From Mesorhizobium sp. B2-7-2 (GTDB lineage: Bacteria; Pseudomonadota; Alphaproteobacteria; Rhizobiales; Rhizobiaceae), in assembly GCF_006440775.1 (NCBI RefSeq), contig NZ_VFTZ01000012.1:62001-126000 (forward strand): DNA of 64,000 nucleotides, written 5' to 3'. Positions 9,389-18,325 of the stretch are shown one piece after another. A program made the translations under genes and the position numbers. Positions within the stretch are counted from its first letter, which is position 1. Every line of letters starts with the position of its first letter. The notes below the pieces were generated by a model. The model saw only the letters and a program-made list of their open reading frames with translations. It was not told the origin of the DNA and did not search any database.

Positions 9389-10579
9389 ATGCAAACAAGC
9401 AATAAAAAGCGGTTGGGAAAAACGTCAGAACCTATGTGCGCGTTAACGTCTATTGCGACGGTGCAGAGCAAAAAGGCGGCGTCCCGGGAGGCCTGCTACG
9501 AGATCGACCTCGGCGCGATCAGGCACAATTACCGTCAGCTGCGTAGGCATCTTCCCCGGACAGTGAAGATTTTCGCCTGCTTAAAGCGCAATGGATATGG
9601 CTGTGGAGCGGGACCTGTCGCCCGCACACTGGCAACAGAGGGGGCTGACGGCTTTGCTGTCGCAACCTTGCCCGATGCTATGGCCATCCGGGAAATGGGC
9701 ATCGATCTCCCGGTTTTGCTTTATCCCGGTCCCCTACCGACATCGGCGAAAACAATTGAAGCGCTCGGACTCACCGTTACCGTTTCCAGCCTCAATGAGC
9801 TGGAGTCCTGGCGCGCCGCCATGAGCGTCACCCGTATTTTCGTCAAGGCGGATCTCGGGTTCTTCAGGGCTGGGGCCACGCCGCAGGAGATAGGCCGGCT
9901 TCTCGCAGCCGCGCACGTCTGCAACGACGTTGAAGTACAGGGGCTCTACGCCCATCTCAGCGAGCTGCCCACATCAGTGACTTCGGATGCTAGCGAGCAA
10001 TTTTCCCGCCTGCAGCGGATTCTACAGGATGCCGAGGCGTCCGGCACCCGTCCCCCGATCATTATGATGTCGAGTACTGCCGGTGTGCTTCGGCATCCCG
10101 CGATGGATCTCGATGCCGTCGATCCCGGGGCCCTGTTTATCGGTCTTCCCGAGACGGATCGACCCATGCGGGCCGTCACCCTGCGGCCGGCGCTCAAGGC
10201 CATTTCGACATGCCTCGTTTCCGTCAAGCGGATCGACGCTTCTCTCGGTCCTATACCAGACATACCCGGTTTTCGGTCGGGAATGACCATCGGCGTCCTA
10301 GGTATGGGGTGGGGGGATGGCCTTCCGCGTCACGTGCCAGCCCAGGCCGAGGCGCTGGTGAGGGGGCAGCGCGCGCGCCTGCTCCCTCCCGCGCATCTCG
10401 AGCACCTGCGCATCGATCTGACGGACGTGCCTGATGCAAGATTTGGCGACCAAGTGCTCCTGCTCGGACAGCAAGCGCACCAGACCATCACTCACGAGGA
10501 AGTCGCCGCTCAATGGGGCACGGACCTCATCGGTCTCTATGCCCAGCTCCGCGACCACATCCCGCGCGTCTATGTCTGA
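9389..10579 (+). CDS. Alanine-racemase-like PLP protein with altered catalytic site
   Basis: A fold-type III PLP protein of up to 396 residues (a second start at 9434 would give 381). The PLP lysine is present in FACLKRNGYG, corresponding to KANAYG of alanine racemases, and the C-terminal PRVY is kept. The second catalytic residue of true racemases, the Tyr of the GYADG motif, is replaced by Trp in GMGWGDG. This suggests a different reaction or substrate, for example a racemase for a large basic amino acid, a decarboxylase-like or a non-catalytic role. It heads the importer/arginase operon behind copy 2 of the 46-bp element. Confidence 0.8.
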   Translation: MQTSNKKRLGKTSEPMCALTSIATVQSKKAASREACYEIDLGAIRHNYRQLRRHLPRTVKIFACLKRNGYGCGAGPVARTLATEGADGFAVATLPDAMAIREMGIDLPVLLYPGPLPTSAKTIEALGLTVTVSSLNELESWRAAMSVTRIFVKADLGFFRAGATPQEIGRLLAAAHVCNDVEVQGLYAHLSELPTSVTSDASEQFSRLQRILQDAEASGTRPPIIMMSSTAGVLRHPAMDLDAVDPGALFIGLPETDRPMRAVTLRPALKAISTCLVSVKRIDASLGPIPDIPGFRSGMTIGVLGMGWGDGLPRHVPAQAEALVRGQRARLLPPAHLEHLRIDLTDVPDARFGDQVLLLGQQAHQTITHEEVAAQWGTDLIGLYAQLRDHIPRVYV

Positions 10580-10608
10580 GACATTGGCGCAGAAATAGAG
10601 GAAACGAA

Positions 10609-10683
10609 ATGAAGGCGCTCAGAACAGTGCTGTTGGTCTCGCCCTTTCATGTTGTGCTCGGCGATACAGGCGCACAGCAATGA
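10609..10683 (+). CDS. Possible 24-aa leader peptide overlapping the ABC ATPase start
   Basis: A 24-codon frame begins at ATG 10609, nine bases after a GAGGAAA ribosome site. Its stop TGA at 10681-10683 overlaps the ATG at 10680 of the ATPase gene in an ATGA arrangement. The peptide is hydrophobic in its first half and has no recognised family. It may couple translation to the ATPase or be the stub of a lost gene. Confidence 0.35.
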   Translation: MKALRTVLLVSPFHVVLGDTGAQQ

Positions 10684-11492
10684 CGGCCACGATCATGGCA
10701 ATTCCTCGCCACGCGGTGACGGACACGGCCGCGGAGGCGATCCATGTCGAGGACTTGCACAAGAAGTTTGGCGCCCTTCATGTGTTGAAGGGGGTCTCGC
10801 TATCTGCGCGCGACGGCGATGTGGTGGCGATTATCGGGGGCAGCGGCTCCGGCAAATCCACTTTACTTCGCTGCATCAACTGCCTGGAAAACCCCACCAG
10901 CGGCGTTATCAGGGTGAACGGCGAGGAAATACGTCTCAAGCCTGACGGAAATGGCAGCACCCTCCCGGCGGACCGAAAGCAGATTGAACGTGTACGTTCC
11001 CGGCTCGGCATGGTCTTTCAGAGCTTCAATCTCTGGACCCACATGACCTTGATCGAAAATGTGATCGAGGTTCCGGTCCATGTGCTTGGCGTCAAGCGTG
11101 AAATGGCGATCATCGAAGCCGAGAAACTGCTTGCGAGAGTGGGGCTTCTGGAAAAACGGCACGTATACCCGGCATTTTTATCCGGCGGACAGCAGCAGCG
11201 CGGCGCGATCGCGCGCGCTCTCGCGGTCCAGCCACGCGTGATGCTCTTCGACGAACCGACTTCATCACTCGATCCCGAACTCATCGGTGAGGTTCTGGGC
11301 GTAATCGGCGATTTGGCCCGCGAAGGTCGCACCATGATCCTGGTCACGCATGAAATGAAATTTGCCCGCGAGGTCGCGACCCGCGTGGTATTTCTCCACG
11401 AGGGCCGCGTCGAGGAAGAAGGGCCACCAGACGCAATCTTCGGATCTCCGAAATCGGAGCGGCTTCAACAATTCATCCGCAGAGTGGGCTAG
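10680..11492 (+). CDS. Amino-acid ABC transporter ATP-binding protein (HisP/ArtP type)
   Basis: A 270-residue ATPase of the polar amino acid transporter family. Walker A is GGSGSGKST (about residues 53-61), the signature is LSGGQQQR, Walker B is VMLFDEPTSSLDP and the H-loop is VTHEM. It would drive import of arginine, lysine, ornithine or histidine-like compounds through the two permeases encoded downstream. ATG 10695 is an alternative start. It lies in one co-directional run with the binding protein, permeases and arginine-degrading enzymes. Confidence 0.93.
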   Translation: MTATIMAIPRHAVTDTAAEAIHVEDLHKKFGALHVLKGVSLSARDGDVVAIIGGSGSGKSTLLRCINCLENPTSGVIRVNGEEIRLKPDGNGSTLPADRKQIERVRSRLGMVFQSFNLWTHMTLIENVIEVPVHVLGVKREMAIIEAEKLLARVGLLEKRHVYPAFLSGGQQQRGAIARALAVQPRVMLFDEPTSSLDPELIGEVLGVIGDLAREGRTMILVTHEMKFAREVATRVVFLHEGRVEEEGPPDAIFGSPKSERLQQFIRRVG

Positions 11493-11536
11493 CGCCTGAA
11501 AAACAGACTAAACCATCTGACTTATAGGGGAAAACA

Positions 11537-12319
11537 ATGAGAATACTTTCCAAATTGACGGCCGCAGCGGCAATCTTCTGCGCATCTACTTTGATGGCGC
11601 AAGCTGAACAGGTGAAGGTCGGAATCGCGGCCGAGCCCTACCCTCCATTCTCGTCCCTGGACGCCTCTGGAAAATGGGTCGGCTGGGAAATTGAGATCAT
11701 TGATGCGATCTGCGCCGAGGCAAAACTCGATTGTGTCATCACTCCGGTCGCCTGGGACGGGATCATTCCTTCCCTGACGTCAAAGAAAATCGATGTCATC
11801 ATGAGTTCGATGTCAATCACAGAGAAGCGCAAGAAGACGATCGATTTCTCCGACAAGTACTATAGCGATAACGGGTACACGATTGCCGGTCCCAAGGGCG
11901 TTGCAGTGGATCCTACCCCTGAGGGCCTCAAGGGCAGGATCCTCGGTATTCAGGTCTCGACCAATGCCGAGGTCTATGCCAGCAAGCATTTCAAAGACAG
12001 CTTGGCCGAGATGAAGACGTACCAGACACAGGATGAGGCCAACCAGGACTTGGTCGCCGGCAGGATCGACGCCATTCTGGCTAGCCCGCTTACCATTGAT
12101 CAATTCATGAAGACTGACCAGGGTAAGGCCTGCTGCGAGATAAAGGGCAAGGTTGCCAATGACCCCGAGATTTTCGCGCCGGGCGCGGGCGCGGGTCTGC
12201 GCAAGGGAGACACCATGCTCAAGGAAAAGATAAACGCCGCAATCAAGGGGATTCGCGCGAACGGGAAGTACAATGAAATTACGAAAAAGTACTTCTCATT
12301 CGACATTTACGGCGAATGA
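11537..12319 (+). CDS. Periplasmic basic-amino-acid-binding protein (ArgT/HisJ type)
   Basis: A 260-residue solute-binding protein with an N-terminal signal peptide ending near AQA-EQ at residue 23. The family pattern PYPPFSSLDASGKWVGWEIEI and the downstream WDGIIPSLTSKKIDVIMSSM identify the lysine/arginine/ornithine/histidine-binding group. It would deliver substrate to the membrane permeases that follow. A ribosome site (AGGGG) precedes the ATG. Specificity inside the basic amino acid group cannot be read from sequence, but arginase and dimethylargininase in the same run favour arginine or a methylated or modified arginine. Confidence 0.93.
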   Translation: MRILSKLTAAAAIFCASTLMAQAEQVKVGIAAEPYPPFSSLDASGKWVGWEIEIIDAICAEAKLDCVITPVAWDGIIPSLTSKKIDVIMSSMSITEKRKKTIDFSDKYYSDNGYTIAGPKGVAVDPTPEGLKGRILGIQVSTNAEVYASKHFKDSLAEMKTYQTQDEANQDLVAGRIDAILASPLTIDQFMKTDQGKACCEIKGKVANDPEIFAPGAGAGLRKGDTMLKEKINAAIKGIRANGKYNEITKKYFSFDIYGE

Positions 12320-12441
12320 CAGACGAAATTCTCCTGTTACGTAGACCCTCGAAATACTTCTGCCTGTTGAGTCGGAGGCAGGCGGCCTCCTTCGTCACGC
12401 ACCAGTGAACGGCAGGCTCTTGGCGAGGGTCAATCCTCAAG

Positions 12442-13206
12442 GTGGAGGCGTTCTTGACCGATTCTGTCTTTTTGTCGCTGGCGCAGACCAGCATGTTCGA
12501 GTTGCTTGCACCTACGCCGCCTGGCTGGGGCGGAAATCTGGTTCGCGGATTCATTAATTCAATTGGGATCGGTGTCGGCGCATTCGCCTTGGGATTGGTT
12601 ATTGGCATTGGCGGTGCTTTTGGCAAGCTTTACGGCGGACCTGTGCGCCGCGACTTGCTTCAAGTCTACACCACCCTCATCCGCGCGGTACCGGAACTTG
12701 TGCTAATTCTGCTTATCTATTTCGCGGTTCCGGACCTGATCAACCGCCTCCTGGAAACTCTCGGTTACGGACGGATCGACGTCAGCGGGCCGATGGCAGG
12801 CATCGTTGCGCTCGGCTTCGTACAGGGCGCGTACGCAACGGAGGTGCTGCGCGGCGCGATCCTCGCGGTGCCGCAAGGCCAAATCGAGGCCGGGCGAGCC
12901 TTTGGTATGAACCCAAGGATGCTGATGCGACGCATTACTCTGCCGGCGATGCTGCCCTTCGCGATCCCGGGTCTCGCAAATCTCTGGCTGGTTGCGTTCA
13001 AAGGCACAGCACTTCTGGCCGTTGTGGGCTTCAATGAACTGACTCTGGAAACACGGCAGGCTGCGGGCACTACAAAGGCCTATTTCACCTTCTTCATGGC
13101 CGCTGGCGTGCTTTATCTACTGCTCACTTTGATCTCCAACGTCCTCATCGGACGGGTCGAGCATTGGGCAAGGCGCGGCCGGCAGCCGATAGCGGAGAGC
13201 CGCTGA
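12442..13206 (+). CDS. Amino-acid ABC permease, HisQ type
   Basis: A 254-residue inner-membrane permease with about five hydrophobic segments and the permease EAA loop (QIEAGRAFGMNPRMLMRRITLPAMLP). The GTG at 12442 gives the longest form; ATG 12493 is an alternative. Its stop overlaps the ATG of the second permease (TGATG), so the two are translationally coupled and would form a heterodimeric channel. Confidence 0.9.
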   Translation: MEAFLTDSVFLSLAQTSMFELLAPTPPGWGGNLVRGFINSIGIGVGAFALGLVIGIGGAFGKLYGGPVRRDLLQVYTTLIRAVPELVLILLIYFAVPDLINRLLETLGYGRIDVSGPMAGIVALGFVQGAYATEVLRGAILAVPQGQIEAGRAFGMNPRMLMRRITLPAMLPFAIPGLANLWLVAFKGTALLAVVGFNELTLETRQAAGTTKAYFTFFMAAGVLYLLLTLISNVLIGRVEHWARRGRQPIAESR

Positions 13207-14012
13207 TGGCCTATTTCACGACTGTTGCGGCAAACTGCCGCCCATTCGCACGGTTGGAGCCACACCGCGTCGTATTGATCGTGATCGGCCTTGTCTTGAT
13301 CACCGCAGCAGCCGTCTTCATGCGTTGGGACTGGTTGGCCGACTACTACATGCTTGCGATTGCTGGTTTATGGCGTTCGATCTGGATCCTCATCGTGACC
13401 TGCGTCTTCGGCTTCGTTCTGGCATTGCCACTTGGGCTCGCTCAAGTAGTGGGCCCTAGTTGGCTCAGTCTTCCAGCGAAAGCTTTCTGCACCGTCATTC
13501 GAGGCACACCGTTGCTTCTGCAAATTTGGCTGCTCTATTACGGGCTTGGCTCGCTCTTCCCGCAATATCCATGGATTCGCGAATCCGATATCTGGCCTCT
13601 CGTTCGCCAGGCGTGGCCATACGCTGTACTGGCTCTAACGCTGTCCTTCGCAGGCTATGTAGGCGAGGTTATGCGCGGTGCTTTTGCCGGCGTGCCGAGC
13701 GGCCAGCTCGAGGCGGGACGCGCTTTCGGTATGAACCGCTGGAAGCTTTTTCGCCGGGTCTGGTTGCCGCAGGCAATCCACAAGGCGTTGCCCACGTTGG
13801 CCGGTGAAACAGTAATGCAACTCAAATCGACACCGCTCGTCGCTACTATCACGGTTGTCGACCTTTATGCAGTTTCAGCTCGCGTTCGCCAGGATACATT
13901 GGTGATATACGAGCCATTGCTTCTGCTTGCATTGACATACATGGTTCTCACGGGATTGCTCGTATGGATTTTCAGCCGTATCGAGGCTCGCATCCCGGTT
14001 CGAGTGGGGTGA
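13206..14012 (+). CDS. Amino-acid ABC permease, HisM type
   Basis: The second permease, about 268 residues, with several membrane segments and the EAA-loop sequence QLEAGRAFGMNRWKLFRRVWLPQA. I set the start at ATG 13206, one base overlapping the previous stop, instead of an earlier in-frame GTG inside the upstream gene. Together with the HisQ-type protein, ATPase and binding protein it completes an importer for basic amino acids. Confidence 0.9.
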   Translation: MAYFTTVAANCRPFARLEPHRVVLIVIGLVLITAAAVFMRWDWLADYYMLAIAGLWRSIWILIVTCVFGFVLALPLGLAQVVGPSWLSLPAKAFCTVIRGTPLLLQIWLLYYGLGSLFPQYPWIRESDIWPLVRQAWPYAVLALTLSFAGYVGEVMRGAFAGVPSGQLEAGRAFGMNRWKLFRRVWLPQAIHKALPTLAGETVMQLKSTPLVATITVVDLYAVSARVRQDTLVIYEPLLLLALTYMVLTGLLVWIFSRIEARIPVRVG

Positions 14013-14056
14013 CGCGCCGAACCAGCGCGCTGCCAGCAGCAATAGGGAGCGGCGAC

Positions 14057-14977
14057 ATGCTGTGTAGGATCGTTGGCGCGGCGGTCCAGGACGGGGCCGG
14101 ACGCATGGGCTGTGATATGGGACCGAGCGCGTTGCGCGCCGCGGGACTCGCGCAGGCGCTGACGGAACTCGGCCATGAAGTGGAGGACGCAGGGGCGGTC
14201 GCGCCCGGACCGCTTCCGCCCGTGGCGCATGAGAACCTCGGCCTGAAGGCGCTGCCGCAGGTCTCGGCGTGGACCGGAGCGATCGCCGAAGCTGCCTATG
14301 CGGCGAGCCGAGAAGCAATGCCGATCTTTCTCGGCGGCGATCACAGTATCTCTGCCGGCACGCTGTCCGGAGTTGCCCGTCGTGCCAAGGAGTTGGGCCG
14401 GCCGCTCTTCGTGCTTTGGCTGGATGCCCACCCGGACTTTCACACGCTCGACACTACGGTCAGCGGCAACTTGCACGGCGTCCCGCTCGCCTACGCCAGC
14501 GGGCAAAAAGGCTTTCACGGCTATTTCCCAGACCTGCCAGCTGCGGTCGATCCGGCGCGCATCTGCACGCTTGGTGTGCGCAGCGTCGATCCGGCCGAGC
14601 GTGAGGCGCTGAAACTCGCCGGGGTGACAGTCCACGACATGCGCATGATCGACGAGCACGGGATCGCTCCTCTGCTACGCGCTTTTCTCCAGCGCATCCT
14701 GGCTGAGGACGGCATGCTTCATGTCAGCCTGGACGTCGATTTCCTAGACCCGTCAATCGCCCCGGCCGTGGGCACGACCGTGCCGGGCGGGGCGACCTTC
14801 CGCGAGGCGCATCTGGTGATGGAGATGCTGCACGATTCCGGCCTCGTCACCAGCCTCGATCTCGTCGAGCTCAACCCCTTCCTCGACGAGCGCGGCCGCA
14901 CCGCGATCCTGATGGTCGACCTCACCGCCAGTCTAATGGGCCGCCGCATCATGGACCGCCCGACAAGGAACCACTGA
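14057..14977 (+). CDS. Arginase (RocF type)
   Basis: A 306-residue ureohydrolase with the three manganese-binding signatures: [20 protein letters not shown] and [10 protein letters not shown]. The sequence [13 protein letters not shown] after the second motif is characteristic of arginases more than agmatinases. It would split arginine into ornithine and urea. ATG 14057 is chosen because GGGAGCGG lies just before it and the family N-terminus ([11 protein letters not shown]) follows directly; a frame open from 13964 overlaps the permease. It sits three bases before the ornithine cyclodeaminase gene. Confidence 0.93.
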   Translation: MLCRIVGAAVQDGAGRMGCDMGPSALRAAGLAQALTELGHEVEDAGAVAPGPLPPVAHENLGLKALPQVSAWTGAIAEAAYAASREAMPIFLGGDHSISAGTLSGVARRAKELGRPLFVLWLDAHPDFHTLDTTVSGNLHGVPLAYASGQKGFHGYFPDLPAAVDPARICTLGVRSVDPAEREALKLAGVTVHDMRMIDEHGIAPLLRAFLQRILAEDGMLHVSLDVDFLDPSIAPAVGTTVPGGATFREAHLVMEMLHDSGLVTSLDLVELNPFLDERGRTAILMVDLTASLMGRRIMDRPTRNH

Positions 14978-14980
14978 ACC

Positions 14981-16054
14981 ATGCCCGAGAAGCTAAACAT
15001 CGTTCCCTTCGTGAGCGTGGACAATATGATGAAGCTGGTTCTGACGATCGGCGTGGAGCGCTTCCTGACCGACCTCGCCGGCTATATCGAGGAAGACTTC
15101 GGCCGCTGGGAGCTGTTCGACAAGACGCCGCGTGTGGCGTCCCACAGCGTGGACGGCGTCATCGAGCTGATGCCGACGAGCGACGGCGAAACCTACGGCT
15201 TCAAATATGTCAACGGCCATCCCAAGAACACGCGCTCCGGCCGCCAGACCGTCACCGCCTTCGGCGTTCTGGCCGATGTCGGAAGCGGCTATCCAATGCT
15301 GCTCACGGAGATGACCATCCTCACCGCGCTCCGCACCGCGGCCATGTCGGCGGTCGCGGCGAAGCATCTCGCGCCGAAGGGCGTTCGCACCATGGCGATC
15401 ATCGGCAACGGCGCACAGTCCGAGTTCCAGGCGATCGCCTTCAAGGCCATCGTCGGCGTCGATCGACTGCGCCTCTACGACGTCGATCCTGCTGCCACGC
15501 GCCGCTGCGCGAAGAACCTCGCCGGCATCGGCCTGGACATCACCGCCTGCGCCTCCTCGCAGGAGGCCGTGGAAGGCGCCGATATCATTACCACCGTCAC
15601 CGCCGACAAGCAGTGTGCCACCATCCTTACAGACAACATGGTTGGCCCCGGCGTCCACATCAACGCGGTCGGCGGCGACTGTCCAGGCAAGACCGAACTG
15701 CACCGCGACATTCTTCTGCGCTCCGACATCTTCGTGGAATACGCCCCACAGACCCGCATCGAAGGCGAAATCCAACAGCTCGCGCCCGAGCACTTGGTGG
15801 TCGAGCTCTGGCAGGTGATCGCCGGCAACGAGCCCGGCCGCCGCGACGAGCGCCAAATCACTTTGTTCGATTCCGTGGGCTTCGCGATCGAGGATTTTTC
15901 GGCCCTGCGCTATGTGCGCGACCGCCTCAAGGACACCGGACTCTACGAAGAACTCGATCTCCTCGCCGACCCGGATGAACCCCGCGACTTGTACGGCATG
16001 ATCCTGCGCGCCGCCCAACCGGCTCCAGTGCGGCTGAGCGGTGCATTGGGATGA
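14981..16054 (+). CDS. Ornithine cyclodeaminase
   Basis: A 357-residue member of the ornithine cyclodeaminase/mu-crystallin family, of the length usual for true bacterial Ocd. [17 protein letters not shown] and the dinucleotide-binding stretch [14 protein letters not shown] are present, followed by [20 protein letters not shown], which carries the catalytic Asp region. The enzyme converts ornithine to proline and ammonia using bound NAD. It directly follows arginase and overlaps the CtlX-like gene by ATGA, so the product of both neighbours (ornithine) would pass to it. Confidence 0.93.
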   Translation: MPEKLNIVPFVSVDNMMKLVLTIGVERFLTDLAGYIEEDFGRWELFDKTPRVASHSVDGVIELMPTSDGETYGFKYVNGHPKNTRSGRQTVTAFGVLADVGSGYPMLLTEMTILTALRTAAMSAVAAKHLAPKGVRTMAIIGNGAQSEFQAIAFKAIVGVDRLRLYDVDPAATRRCAKNLAGIGLDITACASSQEAVEGADIITTVTADKQCATILTDNMVGPGVHINAVGGDCPGKTELHRDILLRSDIFVEYAPQTRIEGEIQQLAPEHLVVELWQVIAGNEPGRRDERQITLFDSVGFAIEDFSALRYVRDRLKDTGLYEELDLLADPDEPRDLYGMILRAAQPAPVRLSGALG

Positions 16055-17037
16055 GCAAAGTATCCATGCAGGCGCCGAGGGCCGTCGTGATGATCCGCCC
16101 TCATCACTTCACGCCGAATCCGGTCACTGCGGCAGACAATACGTTCCAGGTGCGCGATGAAACGCGGAAGCCGGATGATCTGGTCGCTCTGGCATATCAA
16201 GAAGCCACGCGTATGGCGGACGGCCTCGCTGAGGCCGGGATCACTGTCCACCTCTATGAGGATGAGTCGGCCGCAACACCCGACTCCGTCTTTCCGAACA
16301 ACTGGTTTTCGACCCATTCTGGCGGGCATGTCGCGATCTATCCGATGTACTCGGAGAATCGAAGGCAAGAGCGCCGGACCGACATCATCGAGATGCTCAA
16401 GGCTGAGTACCGGGTTCAGGATGTCATCGATTATTCCGGCCTCGAGAAGGACGGGGTCTTCCTCGAAGGGACCGGTGCGATGGTGCTCGACCACATTGCC
16501 CGTGTCGCCTACGTGGTGCGTTCCAACAGGGCAAACGAGGTTGCGCTCGAACGGTTCTGCACGCACTTCAATTTCGAGCCAATGATCTTTGACGCAGTCG
16601 ATCGCAGCGGCAAGGCGGTCTATCACACCAATGTCCTGATGTGCGTCGGCACCGATTTCGCGTTGTTAGGGGCGCAGTCGATCCCTGATCCCTGGCGGCG
16701 GCGGGAAGTCGTCGCGAGGTTGGAGGAAACCGGTCGTCAGATCGTGGAGCTTTCGATCGAGCAGATCGAAGACTTCGCCGGCAATGCCATTGAACTGGAG
16801 GGCACGGATGGTCGCATTGTTGCCATTTCCGGGCGAGCACATGCGGCGCTGCAGGCGAAGCAGATATCGGCAATCGAGCAGTCCGCGCGACTATTGCCGT
16901 TCGATGTCTCGACAATCGAACTCGCGGGTGGATCGGTCCGGTGCATGCTTGCAGGGATTCACCTGTCGAAGCGCAGGGCGCAGCCCGCACAGACGTCATT
17001 CACCGCCCAAGCAAGCCGCACAGCGAAACACTACTGA
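16051..17037 (+). CDS. CtlX-type citrulline hydrolase (guanidino-modifying family)
   Basis: A 328-residue protein of the amidinotransferase/arginine-deiminase fold that matches the CtlX group: the N-terminus APRAVVMIRPHHFTPNP and the stretch TAADNTFQ are typical, and the catalytic cysteine is in GGSVRCMLAGIHLS. CtlX enzymes hydrolyse citrulline to ornithine. With the dimethylargininase encoded next, it would complete a route from methylarginine through citrulline to ornithine. It overlaps the ornithine cyclodeaminase gene by four bases. The exact substrate is inferred from family and context. Confidence 0.85.
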   Translation: MSKVSMQAPRAVVMIRPHHFTPNPVTAADNTFQVRDETRKPDDLVALAYQEATRMADGLAEAGITVHLYEDESAATPDSVFPNNWFSTHSGGHVAIYPMYSENRRQERRTDIIEMLKAEYRVQDVIDYSGLEKDGVFLEGTGAMVLDHIARVAYVVRSNRANEVALERFCTHFNFEPMIFDAVDRSGKAVYHTNVLMCVGTDFALLGAQSIPDPWRRREVVARLEETGRQIVELSIEQIEDFAGNAIELEGTDGRIVAISGRAHAALQAKQISAIEQSARLLPFDVSTIELAGGSVRCMLAGIHLSKRRAQPAQTSFTAQASRTAKHY

Positions 17038-17052
17038 CAAATAGGATTGGAA

Positions 17053-17856
17053 ATGTCGCAAACCAGATCGGTCTATCAGTTCAACTCGGCAATCGTTCGC
17101 GAACCCTCGATCTCGGTCGTCAACGGCCTACGCGCCGATGATCGGGGCGGTCCTACCTATGAAGGCGTCAAGGGCGAGCACGACGCATACGTTGCGGCCT
17201 TGCGGCATGCAGGTGTCGAAGTGAGCGTCCTGCCGTCTCTTGAGGCCTTTCCAGACTCCCTGTTTGTCGAAGACCCGGCGCTCGTTTTCACCGGGGGCGC
17301 CATCCTGCTCCGTCCCGGCACGCCAAGCCGGGTCGCCGAGACCGCGGAGATCGCGCCGATCCTGCGCGATATGTTCGACACCGTGCTAGAACTCCCTACC
17401 CCGGGACAAGCGGACGGCGGGGATATCATGTACACCCCAAATAGCGTCCTGATAGGCCTTTCCGATCGCACCGACAAGGCCGGGGCAGAGGCCCTTGTCT
17501 CCTGTATCGAGCAACTCGGCGGGAAGGCCCAGATTGCCGAGACTCCGAAAGGCGTTCTGCATTTCAAGACGGCCTCCTCGCTGCTCGACGATGAAACCGT
17601 GATTTCGACCGCTGCCCTCGCGAAGGCTTCCGTATTCAAGGAATTCCGCCAGTTCATCGTCCCGGAAGGCGAAGAGCCTGCGGCGAACGTGCTGCGCGTC
17701 AACGACATCGTCATGGTCAGCGCGGGCTACCCGCGCACGATTGAGATGCTCGAAAAGGCGAGTTACAAGGTCGTGCCTCTGAAGACCGCCGAGATCGAGA
17801 GGATCGATGCCGGGCTTTCCTGTATGTCGCTGCGCTGGTACCGGGATTGCAGGTAG
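17053..17856 (+). CDS. Dimethylargininase (DDAH family)
   Basis: A 267-residue protein of the dimethylarginine dimethylaminohydrolase group. Visible features are SLFVEDPALVF, the active-site stretch QADGGDIMYTP, GVLHFKTASSLLDDETV with the catalytic His, and the C-terminal nucleophile Cys in GLSCMSLRW. Such enzymes convert N-methylated arginines to citrulline plus methylamines; some relatives act on arginine. The ATG at 17053 follows AGGA. It is the last gene of the co-directional catabolic run, 15 bases after the CtlX-like gene. Confidence 0.88.
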   Translation: MSQTRSVYQFNSAIVREPSISVVNGLRADDRGGPTYEGVKGEHDAYVAALRHAGVEVSVLPSLEAFPDSLFVEDPALVFTGGAILLRPGTPSRVAETAEIAPILRDMFDTVLELPTPGQADGGDIMYTPNSVLIGLSDRTDKAGAEALVSCIEQLGGKAQIAETPKGVLHFKTASSLLDDETVISTAALAKASVFKEFRQFIVPEGEEPAANVLRVNDIVMVSAGYPRTIEMLEKASYKVVPLKTAEIERIDAGLSCMSLRWYRDCR

Positions 17857-18036
17857 GTCATTCAACCCCCCTTGTTACCCCAGACGTCTAGACGACAAAC
17901 AGAACTCGTGCTTTCCCCTCGATCGTGATTGTCGCGCCGCCACGCTTTCTCTCCGGGTAAAGCGACGGAGTATTCGGCGACACGCTCGAGGCTCGGGGCG
18001 ACTACCAGCTAAGGAACTCAGGCCGAAAGATGACCG

Positions 18037-18177
18037 TGTCGGGGATTCGACAAATCGGCACTGAGTTCAGGTACCCGGCGCATTCCCAAAACTGGTGCAG
18101 ACTCACGCACTCTTTGTAGGCGACGGAATTGGCAGGCCGGGTCTCTAGCGCTTGCGTGCCTTGGCACCATTCTTGCT
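18037..18177 (+). promoter_or_regulatory. Strong candidate NifA/sigma-54 promoter
   Basis: TGGCAC at 18162-18167 and TTGCT at 18173-18177 form a perfect TGGCAC-N5-TTGCW sigma-54 promoter. A TGT-N10-ACA NifA activator site lies at 18037-18052, about 118 bases upstream of the -24 element, the usual looping distance. It points to the PRMT-like gene at 18326, leaving a leader of about 140 bases. Expression during nitrogen fixation in nodules is therefore likely. Confidence 0.8.
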
Positions 18178-18325
18178 GCTTCCCCTTCGCAAGCTGCAAC
18201 ACTCATTCGCTCGTCTCAGAGGATTGACAGGCAGCCCTACAATGCGCGCGACGCCCTCGATCGCTGTTCGCGATGAGATCGTTGGCTTTTATTCACCCAC
18301 CATAGGGGTTTAGAGGGTATTAAAA

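Noticed and set aside
14993..16018. 341-codon frame antisense to ornithine cyclodeaminase
   Set aside because: It mirrors codon bias of the real gene and has a repetitive Gly/Asp/Val/Ala composition, typical of a shadow frame; the same holds for the 347-codon frame antisense to the adenosine kinase gene.
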